DNA from: Schistosoma mansoni | Taxonomy: Eukaryota; Platyhelminthes; Trematoda; Strigeidida; Schistosomatidae | Assembly: GCF_000237925.1 (NCBI RefSeq) | Contig: NC_031499.1 | Span: forward strand, 3,488,775-3,552,774 | Direction of reading: 5' to 3' | DNA length: 64,000 nt | In this document: positions 43,392 to 56,900 of the stretch, piece after piece | Numbering within the stretch: the stretch's first letter is position 1 | Layout of the letters: each line of letters begins with the position of its first letter | Made by a program: the position numbers and the translations under genes | The notes under the pieces: generated by a model | What the model was told of the DNA's origin: nothing | The model's database searches: none | What the model saw: the letters and a program-made list of their open reading frames with translations, nothing else

Positions 43392-45564
43392 AACAATTAC
43401 ATATTATATGTTGAGTGAATAATTCAGGTTGGTATCTGTTATATCTCGAACTTAAATTCTTAGTATGTCGCGTAATACTTGAGCACTAGAATGCTAGAAC
43501 CCTCCCAAGTCGCAAAATGAGAAGACAGAAGACTAGTAAGTAGGAATGTAATTCGCAACAGTGTCAAATATGGTACAAAAATCTCATGTATTTATAGTTT
43601 TTTAGCTGAAAGTAAATCATCATTTCGGACAGCCAATAAACACATAGGGGGTCCTTCTTATTCATCCAGTAGGGGAGCTACATGTCGACATTCTTGAATG
43701 TTCATCTAGCGTTGATTGGATGGAATGTTGTCGGCTATTTTTCAGCTTCTTGAGGCTTCCTTGAGTTTGTCAACGAGCCATCCTTACAGTATCGTAATTT
43801 GATCATTATATCTTGTAAAACTGCGTATAATTTAGATTTAATCAGTAAGGTATAATGAACATAGAGTCGGACACAGATGTACACTTTTCAAAAGTAGTTT
43901 TATAACAATAACACGGTAAGATGAAGTTAACAACACAAATATTAAAGGATTTGAAATAATATGAAAGATTAATTACTAAGAATAAGGAAGCAAAGAGACA
44001 GGGTGGAAATGTATGGGACTCAAGGTCTAAGGGGAGATAAACAATTATTGCATTTGGATTATTATGAACAGTTCCGAACAATTTCAATCAAAATATTCAG
44101 TTAATTATCATAGTTATCGAGCTAACCTTGACCAATTAGACTTTATCGATCAAAAGGCTTAAGTAAATGATGAAAAAAGTCATAGACTTATCCTACATTA
44201 GTTTGGTTACTCCTAAACTTTTTCCAACCTACTTCTATCCCAGCAAACGTTGCCTGTATTACTTGCAGTTTGAGATTCGTTTCAACACGGCTTACTTGTA
44301 TATATCATAAATACAGTCTAATGAATTAGTATCAACGAAGACGAATACTGATTTCCACTTATCTCATATCTTTCAGAGAATATAGATTAGTATCAGTGTT
44401 CACTATAACCGGAATGAAGTCATTTGCGTTGTATAATCTGAATAACATACTTAAATTAATTTGGAATAGTTTGCGAAGTAAAACGACTTAACATCAGCTA
44501 AGTCAAATGGAAGCTTACAATTAGGTGAATATAAAAATCTTATAAATCGAGTGCTTAATAAATACACATTAAAAGTATAAATACTGGTCTTCCAAAAAAT
44601 AGTCACCATAGTTTACATTCTAACGTACTCATCTTGTTTCAGCATGGATGTAATCTAGCTACATTATTAAATAGATAATCAGTTGACCCATGTAATCACA
44701 TGGGTCAAGATATTCTGATTTACTCTTAAATGAAACGATAATATCGAGAGTCGGGAAAAAAATGATTAGGCTATCCTTCTTCTCAAGACGGAAAGGGACT
44801 TCGATTTTGAAAAGAAATCAGGTGGAAAACTGCACAAGTTAAAGAATATTTATCTGGTTGGAGTTCATACAGAATACTAATCACTTTTCAACAAGTATAA
44901 TGATTATGTATGTTGAATGATTTCAAAATGTCATGGTTCATAGTGCGAAACCTTTTAATTAACAATAGTCTTTAGACTGAAGCTATTCAAAACTTCTGAA
45001 TGTGTCATCTCCACAGGGTGTTCAACACATTTATCAATTCTTTAGTTAATGTATTCTGACTAAAAAACTGTGAAAGCTGTGATTATAATTTTTCAGTAAG
45101 ATTATTTAAGGTTATAACACTAGAAGTTATAAAAAACGATACCATCCTGATATATAGCAATAGGACGTAGTGTACACGAAGCTGAGTAAGTAAAATATCA
45201 AAATATTACAAAAATGTTTTTCAAGTTACAGAGAAATGCTTAATCCTACTTCTCTTAATAGAAAAGAAGACCTTAACAAACATCTTACTTGGGCTATCTA
45301 TCCTAGTCACCTAGTCTGATATTATTCACGATTCACATTATTATCTTACAAATTAAACTCTATCCTTTATCACTATAAAGGTCACATATTTTTCATCCTT
45401 AACAGTGTACACATATATACACACACACAAATTTACATACATGTCGCTTATGAATCACCCTGACCGAAGTAACATGACATAGATTTATTCAGAACTGCCT
45501 TTTGATTGATCACATAATATTTGTGATGTTCCGTTGTACCATTTAAACTTGGATTAATTTTAAT
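43392..45564. other. No gene recognised
   Basis: AT-rich intergenic DNA between the LARGE-like gene and the convergent SLC17 gene. Read specifically for a GT49 domain (D-I-D motif); none seen. Confidence 0.4.
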
Positions 45565-45650
45565 TTGTTTATTTATACTCTGAATAAGTGGCTTTTACTG
45601 AGTCATGAAACGTCGGAAAATCTAATTTTACTACTCATTGGGTTATATAA
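45565..45650 (+). repeat. Penelope-type hammerhead fragment
   Basis: CTCTGAATAAGTGGC ... GAGTCATGAAACGTCGGAAA matches the 25.3 kb arms. The CUGA and GAAAC boxes are kept; the GA after CUGA is altered to AUA. Confidence 0.5.
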
Positions 45651-45942
45651 AATATCTTATTTATTTATGATATAATGTAAAGACTACTACCCAACTTTTA
45701 TAAGTAGTTTAAAAAGATTTATCAAAAAATAAAAGGTAAACGATATTTTTTAATCAAAAATAACCAATTCATATTAGATAGTAGCAAGTATAGCAATAAA
45801 AATTGATGGAAACCAGATGAATAAAAGATTCAAAACATACTACTGAAACGAATAACAAAACTGAAATCAGCCGGAAAACTTGATTTTTTTTAAAAAAAAG
45901 TATGAATCAACTGGTTAATATCAAAAATAATTACTCAATATA

Positions 45943-45943
45943 C

Positions 45944-45988
<45 letters not shown>
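45943..45988. repeat. TA microsatellite
   Basis: AT dinucleotide run, about 46 bases. Confidence 0.95.
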
Positions 45989-45989
<1 letters not shown>

Positions 45990-46106
45990 CTGGTTGTAGA
46001 CAATAAGTATACTGATGTTAGTAGATGTTTATTCTTTTACTGAATTATGATTTAGGAAAAAAAGAGTGGCATGAAAATCAAACAATGGGTATTCTATTGA
46101 TTACAG

Positions 46107-46870
46107 GACAAATAGGGATACATACAAACTTCGATAATGCAATGAGAAGACGAAGTTTATCAGAATTATGTGATATATTAGCGCAATACATTTCGAACAA
46201 TCTGATCACACATATACTTGTTAAGACATTTTTATATGAAAATTAAGAGGTCAACTAGACAGGTTAAGGTAAGAAAATAAATAAAGTACACAAAAACAAT
46301 GTGATGACTACTCTGGATAATAAATAAGCATTACCAGGGTAGGTTAAAGGGTAACAACAAAGTGTTTATGAACACATTTTGGGGGGTTNNNNNNNNNNNN
46401 NNNNNNNNNNNNNNNNNNNNNNNNNNNNNNNNNNNNNNNNNNNNNNNNNNNNNNNNNNNNNNNNNNNNNNNNNNNNNNNNNNNNNNNNNNNNNNNNNNNN
46501 NNNNNNNNNNNNNNNNNNNNNNNNNNNNNNNNNNNNNNNNNNNNNNNNNNNNNNNNNNNNNNNNNNNNNNNNNNNNNNNNNNNNNNNNCCCTTTATGTGT
46601 TCAAAAACAATTTGTTCTTACCCTTAACCTACCCTGGTAATGCTTATTTATTATCCAGAGTAGTCATCACATTGTTTTTGTGTACTTTATTTATTTTCTT
46701 ACCTTAACCTGTCTAGTTGACCTCTTAATTTTCATATAAAAATGTCTTAACAAGTATATGTGTGATCGGATTGTTCGAAATGTATTGCGCTAATACATCA
46801 CATAATTCTGATAAACTTCGTCTTCTCATTGCATTATCGAAATTTATCAAAGGGACTAATTGTTTTAAAT
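46107..46870. mobile_element. Long-inverted-repeat element spanning an assembly gap
   Basis: The arms 46125-46388 and 46589-46855 are inverted copies, near-identical by eye (TGGATAATAAATAAGCATTA against TAATGCTTATTTATTATCCA; TTTCGAACAATCTGATCACA against TGTGATCGGATTGTTCGAAA). The gap lies exactly at the centre, as a collapsed palindrome would leave. A plus-strand frame (46025-46246) lies inside the left arm and shows no recognised domain. Confidence 0.7.
46389..46588. other. Assembly gap (200 N)
   Basis: Run of 200 N at the centre of a long inverted repeat. Confidence 1.
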
Positions 46871-46904
46871 ACATACAAACATTTCTATAAATTAGCATCA
46901 TGTA

Positions 46905-46965
46905 TTACTTTTACTTTACTTACGCCTGTTACTCCCAATGGAGCATAGGCCCGGCCGATCAGCAA
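46905..46965 (-). repeat. RTE 3'-end fragment, severely 5'-truncated
   Basis: Same 3' terminus as at 34783 and 42380 (TTACGCCTGTTACTCCCAAT, GAGCATAGG), about 60 bp only. Confidence 0.6.
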
Positions 46966-46967
46966 TC

Positions 46968-47335
46968 ATCATTTGTGTTATATCCCCCGGTGAATTACGA
47001 ATGGTAACTTTTAGGTCTATTTATGGATCAATATAATATGCCTATTTCCTATTGTACAATTATTACGTAACTGAACTATTCATATTCGTATTTCTCTTAT
47101 CATTAGCTTTATTTTGACCTTTGACTTATTATCATACGATTCTTCAGTTATAATCAGTTTATTGATTACTTTAGTTTGTATAAAAACCCAGTATGTTTGT
47201 AAATAATGATTCATATTGCCGAGGCTGTTATTTGTGTTCTGGACTCAACTGGTTGAGCTAGGCAGATAGCAGGACCGAGTAGTAATCAAGACTGCTCGTA
47301 CGATTTCATTTGCGTCCGATCAATAAAATTCACTC
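46968..47335 (+). repeat. R4 dispersed repeat
   Basis: Starts TGTTATATCCCCCGGTG; contains TTTATTTTGACCTTTGACTT and GTGTTCTGGACTCAACTGGT. Sits directly beside the long-palindrome element and an RTE 3' fragment. Confidence 0.5.
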
Positions 47336-47740
47336 CTCTCTAATTGCACATTCATATATATTACGAGTTCACACGATATAACAATTTGTTATCGTTTTAT
47401 AAAATAAGAATTCTTCATTATTTTAAGAGTTTCGAAGTGAATGATGATATTTTGTAAGTAATTAACATCTTTTTGTAATGAAATTCTATTACATTTATAA
47501 GATTTATGTACATGTAAATATGTCAAGAGATATAAGTATAAAAGTATAATAGAGAAAAAAAAAAAGGAAACTGGAAGACTCGTTTTGACTATAGTTCTTC
47601 TTTCTTCAAGAAAAAAAAATCATTCTCTCATGTTTTACATCAATAATTCAAAATACAATTAGAATTGAATACAGTTTGTAGAGAAATCATGTAGTTGAGA
47701 AATATTTAATGAATAGTATATACCATGGAATTCGCTGAGA

Positions 47741-47968
47741 TTAATGATTCTCAGTTTCATTAGTAACAATATTTTGAAATTTTGGTGAAGTATTACCAGT
47801 AGTTATTGAAGATTGTCTATTCAATGGATTATTATTATTAGTTTTTATGTAAATTAATCGACTCCATGGTTGAATTTCACCACTTGTTAACCATAAATTC
47901 ATTAGTGCACCAAACCATGCTATTCCAGCGGCTATACCAAAAACAATCATCCAATTGTGAATGCTTGA
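47741..47968 (-). CDS. SLC17-like last exon
   Basis: 76 codons with stop: H-N-W-M-I-V-F-G-I-A-A-G-I, S-G-E-I-Q-P-W-S-R, then a polar, Asn-rich cytosolic tail. Acceptor CGCTGCTTCAG. No AATAAA nearby; ATTAAA around 47707 is a possible poly(A) signal. Confidence 0.85.
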   Translation of the reverse strand, partial: SSIHNWMIVFGIAAGIAWFGALMNLWLTSGEIQPWSRLIYIKTNNNNPLNRQSSITTGNTSPKFQNIVTNETENH

Positions 47969-50900
47969 CTGAAGCAGCGAGAGGAAGAGAGAGAAGAAAG
48001 AAGAAGTAGAAGGACAGTAATAGTGAATGTATAGTAAACGATTAATTACATAGAATGTTATAATCTTTGACAATGGAGCGACTAAGGCATTGGTGATCAG
48101 TGCAGTAGAAAAATCGATAAGGGATTAAATAACTTTACGACGATATCATACATTAGTATCATTTTGGAAACTACTAAAAACTAAATGGAACTGGTTATCT
48201 TTTTAGTTCTAGTATAGGACTTTCCAGAAGTGTTTACCTGAGAAGTTCTAAAGGATCGTAAAAAAACACTTCCAGAGATCACCACGAGTGCGTTACCATT
48301 TAGATCATTCATACATCTAAGTTCGTGATTTACTCTAGTTCCGACATAGATTTTTAAATTTCTAATGGATGGAAATATCTAATCATTTCGAGAATGAAGC
48401 GGTTATCGACAAGTGACATTGAACAATTATGATGTTATGTCATACAGTAAGTAGAGTGAAAGTTATGCACCGTTTCAAACCCAACCATTCAATGATATCA
48501 TGTTCATTGTAAAACCTGAGGTTAAAAGGTTCGGTAATGACATCAAGCCATGATGAGTAGAAGTTACTGAGCAGTGATAGACTAATGCAATACAGATATT
48601 CAATCTCCTATTATTTAATACTTTTCTAAAATTCTATTATAGATAAGCAAGAAAATATTACTTTTTTAGCCTAGAGTAATCCTTTCATCGAATATAACGT
48701 AGCGTAAATGGTAATTAAACTTCAAGATAACATGTTAATGTATGTAATTATATTATCAGTCTCATTATTAATATTCTCCTTATATTACCTCTGACTGATG
48801 ATTGTACCAGTGTGATTACTCAGATTCATACTATAACTATTGGTAACTCATGTCCAAATGCAGATTCGTATAATTGGTTTTTAGCTACACTTAACGTCTG
48901 AATGCTAGTTATACTACCTATTTGACCGAACCGAATTGTGCGGAGCCGAATTCGAACCTGTGACTGAAAAGTGAACACCTTAACCACTTATCTACCGCTT
49001 CACTTTAGATTTCCAATGAAAACTATGTCTGTTACGTACTGTGAAGTATTACAGTCATTATCATATTCTTAACGTTTGAACAATCAATTAGATAGAAGGG
49101 AAGGATCAAGACTGTCAAAAGTCTAATAATAACAATATTTACAGTTAATACATACTTTTCAAGTTTTAAAAATGACTAGAGTAAGTGACACTCAAATAAA
49201 TAATTCTTCTACTTATAATTACCCGATGATACTCTGACCTCGTTTTCTCCATAATCCCATATCACTATTATATAACAAGGAATGAAAATGATGATAGTGA
49301 TTAGTACATTGTATTTTTTTTTCACAGTAATGATCGGGTCTTCACCCCCTTATTTAAGTAAAATGAATTAAAAATACAGTGCAATTGAAATATACATTAG
49401 TTTAAATAATTAGCTTTTAGTAAAATGACTGACTTATCGATTTGAGACCGCACCACCTGACACTCTATACAAAGAATCGGGTAGTACCATATTTAGACTA
49501 TACAAATCATTTTTTGCTAAAAGCTCAATGCATAAGCCGGAACTAGGTTCAGCATAAAAATAACAAATATTGCATATTTTTTCAAAAAAAGGTGATAAAT
49601 ACACTTACACTATTTCTTGTTACATAACCGATTACTAGTGGTCCAAAAATACCTGGCAGAGTAGCAGCAGTATTGGTTACTGAAATTATATTACCTGAAA
49701 ATCAATCGACACAATACTCTTGCATAATACGGAAACGGCAAAGAAAATGTGTTTTTCTTTTTGTACACAAATCCTCATCATGTAAATATGAACAAATATG
49801 GTGAAACTATAATTTATGAAGGAACTTATGAAATCACAGGTATCAGGTTTTGGATTTTCATTCATTCATATAGTTAAATAAACTCCGCCTGTAGCACCTC
49901 CGGGGGTTACTGCCAGTCCCAAGCCCGGGTAAAGGAAGGAAGGGTTGGGCGACCCCATCCCGTAGAAAACCAACTCGCTAAAAAAAGCGCTAACCAGAAA
50001 AAAAAATTATTCATATAGTTAAATAGCAATTCAGTATTATAACTGATACCAGTTTATGATGAAAATCCTCACTTTAATTCCTAACCTTTAATTATAACTC
50101 GAAATTCTAACTCTAATTTATTGGCCTTCTTTGACTCTAGTAATTAGGTGAGTTGTTTGAAGGTCACTTTGGTGTTGCTCAAAGGTTTTTCATAAATTAT
50201 AGTCTCACCACAAATATAATGGACTAGTTGAAGGTTGTTTTCAGAGAGAGAAAGAGTGTGTGTGCAAAGTTCTTTCGTAAAAATGTTTGAGTGGATATTT
50301 TGATATTTAACACTATGACAATGATACGATTTCTCATTTAATAATAATAAACAATAGATGAACTTAACTAATCTTAATGTTATTTAATTAGAAGGCAGTT
50401 TTAGGCTTGATAAATAAATTTTGTAACTTACATCATGGATCGATCTTAGTTAGATAGTTACTGAGAACCACAAAATACTAAATAGCTATTTCTTCCCAGT
50501 ATGAGATTCGTCAGCAGTGACCAGAGATGACACCACACGGGGGGATCGAATCCGAGACCTATAGACCGTTCAGTGAGAGCTTTACATTAAGACCACTGAG
50601 TCAGCACAGAGTGGTTAAGATGTTTAACTTCAGTCGATTCGTGAAATAACGCAGACATATTTTAATGCCATTTGTAACTGACAAGCAATCAACATGATTG
50701 AACATCATCGGTTAATTAAGCTTAGTAGACCTTTCTGAATTACCTCTGGAATTTAGTCAATAGTGATCACAGGTTTATCATTAGAACAGAAGGCTTAAGG
50801 AGATTGTTGAATTCTGTGGCTTATGTAATCGTCTGTCTTTAATCAAAAAACAACTGAAGAATGAATGAATCAATAGTGAAGTCTCTTATACATTTGATTT

Positions 50901-53900
50901 CTATCCTCATTCAATTCATTCATGTTTCATATACTTATTCCAATCAATAGTCTATACAAACGTTATACTTATGTTACAGTTAGATGTTCTGTAGACAGTA
51001 GCGTCGATTCAGTTGAAAACATAACAATCTATTCAACTAACCATTAGTATTATCTTTAATACCTGTTAATTGTGCAGTTTATATGCATAATTCAATCTTG
51101 TAAAAAATTATCAGCAGACCGTATTGGATTACCACACACCATCTAACGATCACTGTCTTATCCATCACTACTAATAACAACTCTATAGTTTCTCATTATC
51201 ATTCTCGCCACTCTAAATCTTGAAAACCTCTACTTTCATTCGATGAATTTTTGTAGTTATTCTGTGAAAATGAAATAATATACCGTTGAGATTACCATAC
51301 AGAACACAATATTACTTCGACAAACAGCAAAAGCAGTACTGTGAGTGGATGTTGAAATTTGTAATTACTATTTTTTTTACTGAAACAGCTTTTTGCTCTT
51401 TTATAAAATGTCTATTGACCTGAGGTAAAAGCTGTGTTTTTAGCCAACTGAAGATTATTCCATGTGTGATATACTGATGATACTACCATCCGTTTTCATC
51501 TTTCTACACCTATAAACATATAAAATGTAAAAAAGGTGCATAATACCACTATTATTATATCGAAGATCGTTATGTGTGATCTCGTATAGGGTTTTGTATG
51601 TATATTACTATGAAACCCTTAGTCAGTCTCATCAATCCCTGGTTTCCAATGATTCTGTAACCAGTGATGAAAACTTCACCTTCCTTAAATTTCCCAACAC
51701 AACAAAAATAAATTAACAGTAATATTCATCACAGATAGATTTTAGTTTGGGTACAAGTGAAAACTGAAAAGCAATAGATGATAGTTGTTTTGCTAAAGTT
51801 TTTAGGTTTCTCCAGAAGTACACACACACACACGAACACCTATGGAAGTAAACTAACTAACAAAAACCTCTCATCCTAAATAATTAGAACAAATGAGAAA
51901 AGTAAACTACCATTGTAAATTGGGGCTAAATCCAAAGCATTTGATCCATAACCAGACAAAGAAAATCCCATTAAACCAATTGTAACAGAGAATAAAACAA
52001 TAGCAGCCATCCGATTACATCCAACTAGACTGACAGATATTAAACCTAAACCAAGGCCACCCAATGCTAGGTTGATAGAAACAAATGAAAATGAAAGAGG
52101 AGAGAAAAAGTTTAAAATGATCATTCAATAAATAGTTTTTATGATAATTATCACTTAATTAAGAGAAAATGAAATATTAATATCACTGATTTACACTAAT
52201 TTACTTATCATTCTACTGAAAAAAGAAACGATAATTTGTTTGAACCGCTTTAGATATGACCAATCAGATAACTGTCATATCTTGATTTCGAACTTCTCCT
52301 CAGTAGTATACACAACTAAAACCCAGTCCTAAGTAGGATCAAATCAGATGTTATTGTAAGCATTATACCTATAGACCAAAAAGACAGAATCCAGTGAATC
52401 ACATTCAATTGACTATTTACCTCGAAGGTCATTTTATCAATGAAGTGGATATTGAAGATAATGTCCATAATGATAATGAAAACTTTATAATTAAACCATT
52501 TAGCTTATTTGTGAAATACTGAACCTTACCCAGTCAAAATATGATTAAATTCACAGGTCTCGACAGCTCTTTCAGAAGGAACGTCAAAAGTAGTTATTTG
52601 TGAGTGAATGCCTCATAACTAACTAAACAATTACCATTGGTTAATAAAGAATGATAGCTGAATCTTATTATTAATCTTTTAAAGAGTACAAAGATCATAT
52701 TAATTTGAATAGTTACTAACATTGGGATAAGTAATTACGTTCAGTTCCATTTTTCGGAACTGATCAACTGAATGTACATGCCTTCCATTGTTAATGTTTA
52801 AACTGAAACTAATGTATGGATTAAAGGAGGAAGAACATATTTGTAAAATCGCAGTGGATGGATTTGAAGTAAATCCAATGTTTTGTTCAGCAATCTGGTT
52901 CAAGGAAATATAATCAAACATTAAAATTATCGAATACAAATAGGTATCTGGTTCTTCAGTTAACTGTATACTAAATATGCCATCCAATCATATTAACAAT
53001 GTTGAAAGTAAGTATTTGCTGTTGTGTGTATGAAACATATGATATGTAACGAGAAGTGTGTTAAGATAACAGACAGACTGTGTGTAAATGGATCTGAGGT
53101 GTGAGAAGAAATTTCATTGACTATTTATTGCCTCTGATCGGCAGACTTTTATGAAAACATACAATTTATTTGTATATGATATGAAGGAAATATGTCACAG
53201 CATGCATAAAATGAAGATGAATAAACAAAATAAAAAGGAAGGAATGCACATATGCCAATTAGAGACTGACCAATTGCAGTCCTAACACATCGATGGGAAG
53301 ATTCAAACAAACAATACTAATTGAATTTAAACTTCATCCCATCGCACAAGCAAGTGGCTATCAGGACTCAGTGGCCGAGTGGATAACGCGATGGCGTTTG
53401 AAGTGAAAGGTACTGGGTTCGAGTCCCATAGTGAATATCAACTCTGATATGCAGATTCGTCCAGCTGACGAGTCCCGAATAGGACGGAACCGCGTGTCCT
53501 GGATACCACTTCTAGCCACTATCCATCTTTGCTTACAATGCTTGTGAATTTAGGCTATATTGAGGCAATACGCACAGTATGCACATATGCCAATAAGAGA
53601 CTGACCAGTTGCAGTCCTAAAAACGTCAATGGGAAGATTCAAACAAACAATATCAAGTGAATTTGAAGAAATGAATGTTTGTGTCTGTTTTACTGTTCCG
53701 ATTAATCATTCATCATATTCAGAAAATACAACTGATTAGAACAGTTAAATATAATTGCTGCTATTCATTTAATAAGTGATGTATTAAATAGAATAAGAAG
53801 ATCAGGTTTACTTAATAATTATTAGTTGCCATGGAGCAACTAATTGTATTCCATTGCTCCTATTAATACTTTTTGGATTTGTCCAAATGTGTAGTGCTTG

Positions 53901-56900
53901 ACTCAGTCAATCAAGTGTGGTAATTTCTGAATAGCAAAATACTAATGGTTGACATCAATGAGATGATTGTATTCCTATTTAACCAAAAGTTTCATAATTT
54001 CATCATCTGCAACAATTGATATAGCAAGCAACGAATTAACTGATTCGGTTGCAAATGACATATAAATCGATTATTTTTACTACATCTTGAGAAAGAATGC
54101 TTAGTTGTATGATATTGTACATATGTATTCATGCAATAAGTTGTTGGTCAATTGGTGTTAGATATCACTTAATCCAAATTATACAAATATGAGTGTTAAT
54201 CTGATTATATGAGAAACCATATCAAATTCGTGTATTCAGATATGAGTTTGATTGATATTAAAGATTGAATGAAGTTATACAAACAATCTTCTTTTTCTCA
54301 CTAAGTGTCGTCAGATTCGAAGTTTTCAATATCAAGCATAAGTTAATCAAGTAACTACGCAGACATAACAAGAGTATTATTTTTTTTAACAATCAGCAAT
54401 TGATTCTCACTACCATCATCAACACAGGGTACAAGAAATGATTACTTACCTATGACATTATTTAATTTACGCACCGAAGTGGTAGATAAAAAGTGTTTAG
54501 CGATTAAAAAATCTGACAGATAGGCGGCAAGTAAACTGACAATAGATTGTGCAATATACGGAATAGATGACAGGAGACCATTCTATGTAAAAAAAATTTT
54601 TTGTTTTTTAAATAACGTAGACAAACAAGGGAAGAAAACGATGAATAAATTGATCTTTCCTTTTGCAAAAAATGAATAGGTGCAGCAAAACAATGCAAAA
54701 TTAAACATAGTGTTAGAACAACCATCCTTTTTTCGGTGTCGAACAAAAGTTCAATATATAGCACCTCTAAGCGTTCTTCCATTTATTTAATATGTATCAG
54801 TGCTACATATAAAAGTGTAATTTTTATTGAAGATTTTATTTCAGTCATCTAAAGTTACCTACATATTGCTTTTACGAATACGCCACTGTAGCCTATCTTA
54901 ACTTATCCGATGAAAAGAACTGATAAAGTGAAAGTTAGCGCACGAAATGAAATTCTCTGTGAAAACATTATGATTTTATATGCAGCATCCATATATCAAA
55001 TAAATGGAAATAAGATAGATATTGTTATTCCCACCCAATGGATTGGAAGAAAACATTAGGCTCTTCGAGAAATGAAAAGAGCTTTTGCAAAGGGTTCGCA
55101 ACTGAGCACTGAAGAAAGAAAAGTAATCGAACACGTTACAGATTACCCTACTGTTTTTTATGTACGAATATGGAAATCGATATCTTTAGCGCAGACGGAA
55201 ACGTTACAGTCTAAAATTTCTCATCACCCAAAATCGTTTACAGCTATAATTAATACACCGGTATGGGACGTGGGACTGCCGTAAGTATGAGTTACATGTA
55301 TACATAGAATAGACACATCAAAGACATATGCATTCTGCAGTAAACACATAGGCACACATTCATGCGGTCATAAGTATACGTTACATGTATGTAAAGAGTG
55401 CATAAATCAAGATTTATACATCCTACAGTTCATTACAAGCCTAGTCCCTACTAAACCGTCCACGTTAGCTCATGATTAGAGTTGACTGACTTTACGGCAC
55501 GACTCATAGATGCGGGTCAGTCATTGCCCTGGAAGCAAGATATTGGCACAGATACTGAATATTTGGAAGCAGATACGCTACAAATTCATGGACAATTATC
55601 CTATCCCAATATAGCATAACCTTAACAAATAACAATCCACATTAAAAATCCCTTATCAAATTATTAACTAGTCTTCATTCCAAAAATGCTTGAGCAATTC
55701 TTTCCTATGGTATCATATCTCACTGGTGAGGATAACGCAAAGATTTCATTTCTTGAACAAGATGTTAACTATAAGCCCTGACTGCGAAATAAGATAGTTT
55801 GAAATGCATCAATGATTAAATCAAAGTTATTTATTTTAATACCATTCACAACTTCATTTTACAGATATTTAAATTCACAGCAAATAAAACATAGACTGAG
55901 GTTACGTCCAAAGTTTACAATATTTAATAAGTTTGTAGGATCCATTACTTACATCCACAAATCAGTTCATTTAGTGTATGAATGATGTATATTGAAGTGT
56001 GATTTTCATCAAAAATTCATTGAGAAGCGTCCGTTATAAACACTCCGCGAATAAGTATTTGGTTAACGGTATTTTTATACCACCCTCCTAGTAAACTTTA
56101 ACTTAGTTCATCAAAGGTTAGCATACATTTTACCACTCACAAATTACCGTTTTTCTTTTAATTATGCATCTGTTACTCATTTCTGAATCACAAATGATCT
56201 AGTAAAGTACAGATTTTAATTTCCTGTTATAGTGTATTGTAGTTATGTAACTGATTTCATATTATCATGTGAGTTTTTGAGACAATAATAGAAGATAAAT
56301 CGGTTGCCAGTTCACTTATTCTTATTAAGGATTTGTGTAAATACAAGAATCTGTGTGAACTAATACGCTTTTGGATATACTGTCAATGTTGCTGATCATC
56401 GGTTTTGTTGGTTAAGCGAAAGTCAAGAGTATTGTTAGTGTAGGTTAAACCCCTACATAGTTAACTTCAGTGATTCCATTTGACATCAACACACTTAGTA
56501 GGCATATGGAAATTGAGTTTGTAACTAAATATATAAATGTAAATTAAGACTTACTTCAGTCATACTGAATCCTAAGACCCGACACATATAAGTAGGCATA
56601 GATGTAATTAATGAATAAAAAGACCAATTGAAACAAACATGACAAATTAGAATTGACCAAACAGGAGCTGATTTAAATATTTGACCCCATGGAACTGGAT
56701 TTTTATATAAAACTTTCGTTTCAACTGAAATGTTATCTAGACTAAAAAAGAGTAAATTTCACATCAAGGAAAAATCAAATTCAAAGATTATCATCAACCA
56801 AGTCATGATGAAATAGTATAAATATGAAAAGAAGGAATAACATGCTATTACCATATATATTTCCTGTCAAAAAGACTATATAACAGGCAATTTGTTTTCT

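Noticed and set aside
46025-46246. 73-codon plus-strand frame as a gene or further LARGE-like exon
   Set aside because: It lies largely inside the arm of a palindromic repeat, has no GT49 motif and no recognisable family.
55072-55284. 70-codon plus-strand frame, possible transposase helix-turn-helix start
   Set aside because: The resemblance (L-S-T-E-E-R-K-V-I) is too short; no catalytic motif or inverted ends nearby.
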